Assembly: GCA_029934735.1 (NCBI GenBank)
Contig: JAOZLR010000056.1
Coordinates: forward strand, 1-11,667
DNA: 11,667 nucleotides
DNA from: Bacteroidales bacterium
GTDB taxonomy: Bacteria > Bacteroidota > Bacteroidia > Bacteroidales > JAADJA01
Direction of reading: 5' to 3'
Below, one piece after another: positions 7,581 to 11,667 of this stretch; within the stretch, counting starts at the first letter, position 1, and each line of letters opens with the position of its first letter. Below the pieces are notes generated by a model. It did no database searches. It was given only the letters and a program-made list of their open reading frames with translations, and was not told the origin of the DNA. Both the position numbers and the translations under genes were made by a program.

Positions 7581-8616
7581 AAAAAGCATCCCAGCCTTGT
7601 GCTTCAATGGGAACTACTGTTCCTGATCTGCTAATCAGATTCACACCCTCATTTTTATCAGTCATATGACCGATAACGGTTATTCCATCAGTATCTTTCA
7701 ATTTTTCAAAATCCTCCTGTGAAATAGTAAATAGAAGCTCATAATCTTCACCGCCATTCATTGCACAGGTTGTTGGGTCGATTTCAAATTCCTCAGCAAC
7801 ACCTGCAGTTGTAATATCAACCGGAATTTTATCCTCATAAATAGCCCCGCCAAGGCCTGAATCGAGACACAGATGAAGCATTTCAGATGCCAGTCCGTCA
7901 GAAACATCAATCATAGACGTAGGTTTAACTCCCACATCTTTAAAAAGTTTTAAAACATCCATCCTTGCTTCCGGCTTCAACTGGCGCCCCAGAATATAGT
8001 CATAACCGTCAAGGTCGGGTTGCATATTGGGGTCAGCTTTATAAACTTCCTTCTCTCTTTCGAGCAACAGCAATCCTGCATACGCAGCACCAAGATCACC
8101 CGAAACAAATAAAAGATCGCCCTTTTTAGCACTATTTCTGTAAACAATATCTTCCTTTTTAGCCTCACCTATTGCAGTAACAGAGATGAACAGACCACTC
8201 GTACTCGACACTGTATCACCTCCCACGAGATCAACATTATATTTATCGCAAGCAAGATATATTCCCTCATAAATCTCTTCGAGGGCCTCAATCGAGAAAC
8301 GATTTGATGCACCTATACCTACAATTATTTGCTTCGGTGTTCCGTTCATTGCAACAACATCCGAGAGATTAACAACAACTGCCTTGTATCCCAGATGCTT
8401 CAGCGGCATATATGTAAGGTCAAAATGAACACCCTCAATAAGCAAGTCTTTTGTTATTAAAGTCTGTTTGCTACCATAATCAATAACAGCCGCATCATCG
8501 CCAACTCCTTTAACAGAACTTTTATTCTTTAGTGTAATATTTTTTGTAAGCAGATCAATCAATCCAAATTCTCCCAATTCAGAAAGTTCAGTACGTGTCG
8601 GTTTGCCTTCTAACAT
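7570..8616 (-). CDS. thiL: Thiamine-monophosphate kinase
   Basis: ThiL phosphorylates thiamine monophosphate with ATP to thiamine diphosphate, the last step of cofactor synthesis, in the cytoplasm. The 348-residue protein begins with the family's ELGEFGLIDLLTK segment and has the metal and nucleotide motifs GVGDDAAV (37-44), NLSDVVAMNG (83-92), GGDT (132-135), DVSDG (237-241) and NGGEDYELLF (287-296). The segment around 190-218 with GYDYILGRQLKPEAR looks like the form common in Bacteroidota. The reading frame is open upstream to TTG 8751, but the ATG at 8616 is chosen because homology starts there, a TAnnTTTG promoter lies between the two candidates, and the extra 45 residues run into an inverted-repeat element. 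The gene overlaps the convergent hybrid kinase by 11 bp at its 3' end. Other thiamine genes are not nearby. Confidence 0.97.
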   Translation of the reverse strand: MLEGKPTRTELSELGEFGLIDLLTKNITLKNKSSVKGVGDDAAVIDYGSKQTLITKDLLIEGVHFDLTYMPLKHLGYKAVVVNLSDVVAMNGTPKQIIVGIGASNRFSIEALEEIYEGIYLACDKYNVDLVGGDTVSSTSGLFISVTAIGEAKKEDIVYRNSAKKGDLLFVSGDLGAAYAGLLLLEREKEVYKADPNMQPDLDGYDYILGRQLKPEARMDVLKLFKDVGVKPTSMIDVSDGLASEMLHLCLDSGLGGAIYEDKIPVDITTAGVAEEFEIDPTTCAMNGGEDYELLFTISQEDFEKLKDTDGITVIGHMTDKNEGVNLISRSGTVVPIEAQGWDAFFKK

Positions 8617-8639
8617 AATTTTATCATTTTTAGGGGCGG

Positions 8640-8647
8640 CAAAATTA
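8640..8647 (-). promoter_or_regulatory. -7 promoter element for thiL
   Basis: On the minus strand this reads TAATTTTG followed by C, a full match to TAnnTTTG. A TTTG at 8663-8666 lies 15 bp upstream, slightly closer than usual for the -33 element. Transcription would begin near 8636, about 20 nt before the ATG at 8616. Confidence 0.6.
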
Positions 8648-8690
8648 AAAAAAATTAAATAGCAAAACCCAGTTGATTTATTATGAGTGA

Positions 8691-8926
8691 GCGACAAATT
8701 TCCATCTGTTTCTTTAAATACAGGTTTGACATATACTCTGTGGCTATCCAAAAAATGTTTAGTTCACAAAAAATCAGGTTTAGCGGAGTCGAAACCTAAT
8801 TGATTTCCAAGACAATACATTTTTCGACTCCACTCAAAATGACACTTTGATCAACTTCTTGGACAGCCCCTAAATATTATTTTTACAACGGATAATAGAT
8901 AAAAATAATAAATGAAAATTTGTCGC
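8691..8926. repeat. Nested inverted repeats in the thiL-psd spacer, possibly a MITE-like element
   Basis: Three pairs of arms are nested around one centre near 8808. The outer pair is 8691-8705 and 8912-8926 (14 of 15 match). The middle pair is 8742-8751 and 8859-8868, GGCTRTCCAA (9 of 10). The inner pair is 8782-8794 and 8822-8834, AGYGGAGTCGAAA (12 of 13). The middle-to-middle unit is 127 bp, encodes nothing recognisable, and resembles a non-autonomous transposon remnant. Its ends look like the GGCTGTCCAA termini I recall from IS1182-like elements, but this is from memory. I see no target-site duplication. The spacer between the two ATGs (8617-8973) otherwise holds only the two promoters. 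Confidence 0.6.
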
Positions 8927-8961
8927 ACATAGATTCCATTAGTAAATGCAACTTTTCTTCT

Positions 8962-8969
8962 TACCTTTG
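8962..8969 (+). promoter_or_regulatory. -7 promoter element for psd
   Basis: TACCTTTG followed by C matches TAnnTTTG fully. It ends only 4 bp before the ATG at 8974, so the expected transcription start falls on or next to the start codon and the mRNA would be leaderless or nearly so. No -33 TTTG is found at a normal distance. Confidence 0.5.
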
Positions 8970-8973
8970 CTCT

Positions 8974-9939
8974 ATGAAAATCAGGATAAGAACAATAATA
9001 ATTTCGATAGTTATTATTATTATCGGATTAGCAATTTGGCCCACACCCGAAGTGCAACCAATACGCTATGTTGACAGGCAAACAGGAGATATTAAAACTG
9101 AAAAAGTAGCAGGTGAGGGCTGGCTGGTATGGCTCTATAATAACCCTGTGGGCGAAGCAACACTTTATACTTTGGTAAAACGAAAATTTGTCTCTTCCAT
9201 ATACGGAGACATGATGGATAAACCAAAATCAGCAAAAAAGATTGAGCCCTTTGTAAAAGAATATAACATAGACCTGAGCACTGCACAAAAGCAAAAGTTC
9301 ACCTCTTTCAATGATTTTTTCATAAGAAAACTGAAATATGATTCCAGAATAATAGACACATCTACAATTGTTGTTGTCTCCCCTGCCGATGGTAAAGCAT
9401 TGGCTTATGCCGACATCAGTAATCAGGATTTCATAGTAAAAGGATACAGGTTTAATGTGTCGAGCTTTTTAAATGACCCTGTTCTTGCGGAAAAATACGA
9501 GAATGGAAGTCTGATAATAATCAGGGTTTGTCCGACAGATTACCACAGATTTCACTTTCCTGTATCTGGAATAATTACAAAGGACGTAAAAATTGACGGC
9601 GACTACTATTCGGTAAACCCTATTGCAGTCAGGGAAATTGTTGAACTTTTCTGTCTCAACAAAAGAGAATATGTAACTATTTCAACCCCCGAATTCGGTG
9701 ACATCATAATGACAGAAGTTGGTGCGACTATGGTTGGAAGCATCATTCAAACATACAAAGGAGACATTGCAATTAAAGGAGAAGAGAAGGGATATTTCAA
9801 ATTTGGAGGCTCCTCAATAGTTCTTCTTTTTGAAAAAGGAAAAGTAAAAATTGATAAAGATCTGTTGTCAAACACGCAAAAAGGACTTGAGACACAGGTG
9901 ATGGTTGGGGAGAGGATTGCGGTTAAGAGAAACGAATAA
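8974..9939 (+). CDS. psd: Phosphatidylserine decarboxylase, pyruvoyl-dependent
   Basis: Psd converts phosphatidylserine to phosphatidylethanolamine at the inner membrane. Counting from the ATG at 8974 the protein has 321 residues, the long form of the family. A membrane anchor (about 6-22, IRTIIISIVIIIIGLAIW) is followed by a region with SFNDFFIRKL (111-120), the aspartate of SPADGK (D139), YHRFHFP (H191 and H194), and the self-cleavage site FGGSS, where G279-S280 aligns with the Gly-Ser of the E. coli LGST motif. Cleavage there would give a beta chain of 279 residues and a 42-residue alpha chain starting with the pyruvoyl group. GGSS resembles type II enzymes. The frame is open to TTG 8920, but that start precedes the promoter and adds no conserved sequence. 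No pssA lies beside it in this window, and sufB downstream has its own promoter. Confidence 0.95.
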   Translation: MKIRIRTIIISIVIIIIGLAIWPTPEVQPIRYVDRQTGDIKTEKVAGEGWLVWLYNNPVGEATLYTLVKRKFVSSIYGDMMDKPKSAKKIEPFVKEYNIDLSTAQKQKFTSFNDFFIRKLKYDSRIIDTSTIVVVSPADGKALAYADISNQDFIVKGYRFNVSSFLNDPVLAEKYENGSLIIIRVCPTDYHRFHFPVSGIITKDVKIDGDYYSVNPIAVREIVELFCLNKREYVTISTPEFGDIIMTEVGATMVGSIIQTYKGDIAIKGEEKGYFKFGGSSIVLLFEKGKVKIDKDLLSNTQKGLETQVMVGERIAVKRNE

Positions 9940-9967
9940 ATAATGAGTGAATACCGATTAGACCCCA

Positions 9968-10080
9968 CTTGCTTCAAATTGGTGTTGTCAAATTTTACAA
10001 CTGTAGCCAAAGGATGTGCTCTATTACTCCCCTCTGTTCCGTGGGGTTTCCCCTTCAGGGGATTAAGGGGTGCGATGGAC
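9968..10080 (+). repeat. Interspersed intergenic repeat, copy 2
   Basis: Block A (9968-9990) and block B (10050-10080) repeat the two blocks found after the histidine kinase, again 3' of a plus-strand gene. The hairpin that follows block A in copy 1 is mostly lost here; only GTTGT/ACAAC remains. Block B can form CCCC-TTCA-GGGG (10050-10061), which competes with an adjoining GGGG-TTT-CCCC (10043-10053). The word GTGCGATGGA occurs in both copies but before block B in copy 1 (2644-2653) and after its core in copy 2 (10070-10079), which suggests a longer or circularly permuted unit. There is no T tract for a classic terminator of psd. Confidence 0.65.
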
Positions 10081-10104
10081 TGATTAAATCATTCAAATAC
10101 TTCA

Positions 10105-10148
10105 TTAACAAATTTTCATTTTTTTTGTTAACATCTTAACAGGTTAAA
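10105..10148. promoter_or_regulatory. Candidate operator in the sufB promoter
   Basis: Two overlapping inverted repeats lie on the sufB promoter. TTAACAAA (10105-10112) pairs with TTTGTTAA (10124-10131), and GTTAA (10127-10131) pairs with TTAAC (10136-10140) across CATC. TTAAC, TTAAC, TTAAA also recur at 8-bp steps (10128, 10136, 10144). The second repeat sits exactly between the -33 and -7 elements, where a repressor would block polymerase. AT-rich sequence makes chance matches possible. Confidence 0.35.
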
Positions 10149-10157
10149 GTATTTTTG
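10124..10157 (+). promoter_or_regulatory. Promoter of sufB (-33 TTTG, -7 TATTTTTG)
   Basis: TTTG at 10124-10127 and TATTTTTG at 10150-10157 (full TAnnTTTG match, followed by C) are 22 bp apart, at the upper end of the usual spacing. Transcription should start near 10161, about 22 nt before the ATG at 10183. This is the most complete promoter in the window. Confidence 0.65.
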
Positions 10158-10182
10158 CAACTTTAAAAAAATTAGTGTGGGA

Positions 10183-11634
10183 ATGAAAGAAGAAGAACAA
10201 AATAATATACTTAATGAGATTACACAAAGTGATTACAAATTCGGCTTTGTTACTGATATTGACATGGATATGGCCCCAAAAGGGTTAAACGAAGATATAA
10301 TCAGGTACATTTCCAAAAAGAAGAACGAGCCTGATTTTATGCTGGAATACCGTCTGCGGGCATACCGCAAATGGCTGACGATGAAAGAGCCTGACTGGGC
10401 TCACCTTAATATTCCTCCTATCGACTATCAGGATATAATCTACTATGCAGCACCGAAAAAGAAAAAAGAGTTGAGCAGCCTTGATGAGGTTGATCCGGAA
10501 CTCTTGGATACATTCAACAAATTAGGTATTTCCCTTGAAGAGCAGAAACTGCTTTCAGGAGTGGCTGTGGATGCAGTATTCGACAGCGTCTCTGTTAAAA
10601 CAACGTTCTCCGAAACTCTTGAGAAATACGGAATTCTCTTCTGCTCATTCAGCGAAGCTGTGCAGAATCATCCTGATCTTGTAAAAAAATACGTTGGAAG
10701 TGTTGTGCCGTATGGCGATAACTATTTCGCTGCACTCAATTCTGCTGTCTTTTCGGATGGTTCGTTCTGCTACATTCCCAAAGGTGTTAGATGTCCGGTG
10801 GAATTATCCACATATTTCCGTATAAACACTGCCGGCACAGGACAATTCGAGCGGACTCTCATCATTGCAGATGAAGGGAGCTATGTTAGCTATCTGGAGG
10901 GATGTACAGCACCACAAAGAGATGAAAATCAACTGCATGCTGCTGTTGTCGAAATTGTGGCTTTGAAAGATGCTGAAGTAAAATATTCAACTGTACAAAA
11001 CTGGTATCCGGGAGATAAGAATGGCAAAGGTGGCATTTTTAATTTTGTTACCAAACGCGGTATGTGCAAAGGAAGTCACTCAAAAATATCATGGACACAG
11101 GTAGAAACGGGGTCAGCCGTAACCTGGAAATATCCTGGATGTATTCTGCTTGGTGATAATTCTATTGGAGAGTTCTATTCAGTTGCAGTTACAAACAATC
11201 ACCAGCAGGCTGATACAGGTTCTAAAATGATACATATAGGTAAAAACACAAAAAGCACCATAATATCAAAAGGCATTTCAGCAGGATTTAGTAATAACAG
11301 TTATAGGGGTTTGGTAAAAATTAGTAAACGAGCAGAGAATTCAAGAAATTATTCACAGTGCGACTCATTGTTACTTGGTGATAAATGTGGTGCTCATACA
11401 TTCCCATATATAAATACTGCAAACAGATCTTCAATAGTTGAGCATGAAGCCACAACTTCAAAAATTTCGGAAGACCAGCTTTTTTATTGCCAGCAAAGGG
11501 GAATTGACACTGAAAACGCCATCGGTCTAATAGTTAACGGATATGCAAAAGAGGTACTGAAACAACTGCCGATGGAATTTGCAGTTGAAGCGCAAAAATT
11601 ACTGTCAATTAGCCTGGAAGGAAGTGTTGGGTAG
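10183..11634 (+). CDS. sufB: Fe-S cluster assembly scaffold SufB
   Basis: SufB is the scaffold subunit of the cytoplasmic SufBC2D complex, where new Fe-S clusters are built. From the ATG at 10183 it has 483 residues. The family's closing beta-helix region is intact: YLEGCTAPQRDENQLHA, KGGIFNFVTKRGMCKG, SWTQVETGSAVTWKYPG, NYSQCDSLLLGDKCGAHTFPY and VEHEATTSKISEDQLFYCQQRG. In ATG-based numbering C241 corresponds to E. coli C254, C393 to C405, H421 to H433 and E422 to E434, so the proposed cluster-building residues are present. GTG 10177, two codons upstream in frame, is an alternative start; neither has a clear Shine-Dalgarno. In most Bacteroidota sufC, sufD and sufS follow; here the window ends 33 bp after the stop, so that is expectation only. 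Its own promoter and candidate operator suggest regulated expression. Confidence 0.98.
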   Translation: MKEEEQNNILNEITQSDYKFGFVTDIDMDMAPKGLNEDIIRYISKKKNEPDFMLEYRLRAYRKWLTMKEPDWAHLNIPPIDYQDIIYYAAPKKKKELSSLDEVDPELLDTFNKLGISLEEQKLLSGVAVDAVFDSVSVKTTFSETLEKYGILFCSFSEAVQNHPDLVKKYVGSVVPYGDNYFAALNSAVFSDGSFCYIPKGVRCPVELSTYFRINTAGTGQFERTLIIADEGSYVSYLEGCTAPQRDENQLHAAVVEIVALKDAEVKYSTVQNWYPGDKNGKGGIFNFVTKRGMCKGSHSKISWTQVETGSAVTWKYPGCILLGDNSIGEFYSVAVTNNHQQADTGSKMIHIGKNTKSTIISKGISAGFSNNSYRGLVKISKRAENSRNYSQCDSLLLGDKCGAHTFPYINTANRSSIVEHEATTSKISEDQLFYCQQRGIDTENAIGLIVNGYAKEVLKQLPMEFAVEAQKLLSISLEGSVG

Positions 11635-11644
11635 GATAGAGATT

Positions 11645-11667
11645 GATTTACGATTTACGATTTACGA
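11645..11667 (+). repeat. GATTTAC heptamer tandem repeat, cut by the window edge
   Basis: Three perfect copies of GATTTAC (11645-11651, 11652-11658, 11659-11665) are followed by GA at the window's last base, so the array continues outside. It begins 10 bp after the sufB stop, between sufB and whatever follows. Confidence 0.85.

Noticed and set aside
8617..8751. A 45-residue N-terminal extension of thiL starting at TTG 8751
   Set aside because: The extension has no family similarity, contains the thiL promoter element, and begins inside the inverted-repeat element. The ATG at 8616 fits the family N-terminus.
8742..8868. Complete insertion sequence
   Set aside because: The unit is 127 bp with no transposase frame and no visible target duplication, so at most it is a non-autonomous remnant.
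8920..8973. Longer psd start at TTG 8920
   Set aside because: It lies upstream of the TAnnTTTG element and adds a Cys/Ser-rich stretch before the membrane anchor, without family resemblance.

Overview
The window looks like a chromosomal stretch of a low-GC member of the Bacteroidota, most likely Bacteroidales or Marinilabiliales. Three things point that way. Several genes are preceded by the Bacteroidota promoter element TAnnTTTG. Most starts lack a Shine-Dalgarno sequence. The proteins have a Bacteroidota flavour: a PorT-type outer-membrane barrel, ThiL with the insert GYDYILGRQLKPEAR, and a long-form phosphatidylserine decarboxylase. All seven large genes appear intact. I see no RNA gene, CRISPR array, integrase, transposase or phage gene.

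Layout. At the left edge, on the minus strand, lies a small outer-membrane beta-barrel protein (2-607). Divergent from it is a two-gene operon for an OmpR/PhoB-type response regulator (736-1419) and a membrane histidine kinase with almost no extracytoplasmic domain (1434-2486). A 232-bp spacer with strong hairpins follows, then uvrC on the minus strand (2719-4545), which starts at TTG behind an unusually good Shine-Dalgarno. Divergent from uvrC is a 974-residue soluble hybrid histidine kinase (4656-7580). Its tail overlaps by 11 bp the tail of convergent thiL (minus strand, 7570-8616). A 357-bp spacer rich in nested inverted repeats separates thiL from divergent psd (8974-9939). After a second repeat-bearing spacer comes sufB (10183-11634), probably the first gene of a suf operon that continues past the right edge, where a GATTTAC heptamer array begins.

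The genes are mostly unrelated housekeeping and signalling functions: nucleotide excision repair, the last step of thiamine diphosphate synthesis, phosphatidylethanolamine synthesis, and Fe-S cluster assembly. The two signalling loci are independent of each other. There is no clear new multi-gene system. The unexplained parts are the duplicated N-terminal module of the hybrid kinase and the repeat-bearing spacers: two dispersed copies of one repeat family, a nested palindromic element between thiL and psd, a matched pair of sites behind the two divergent promoters there, and a candidate operator in the sufB promoter.
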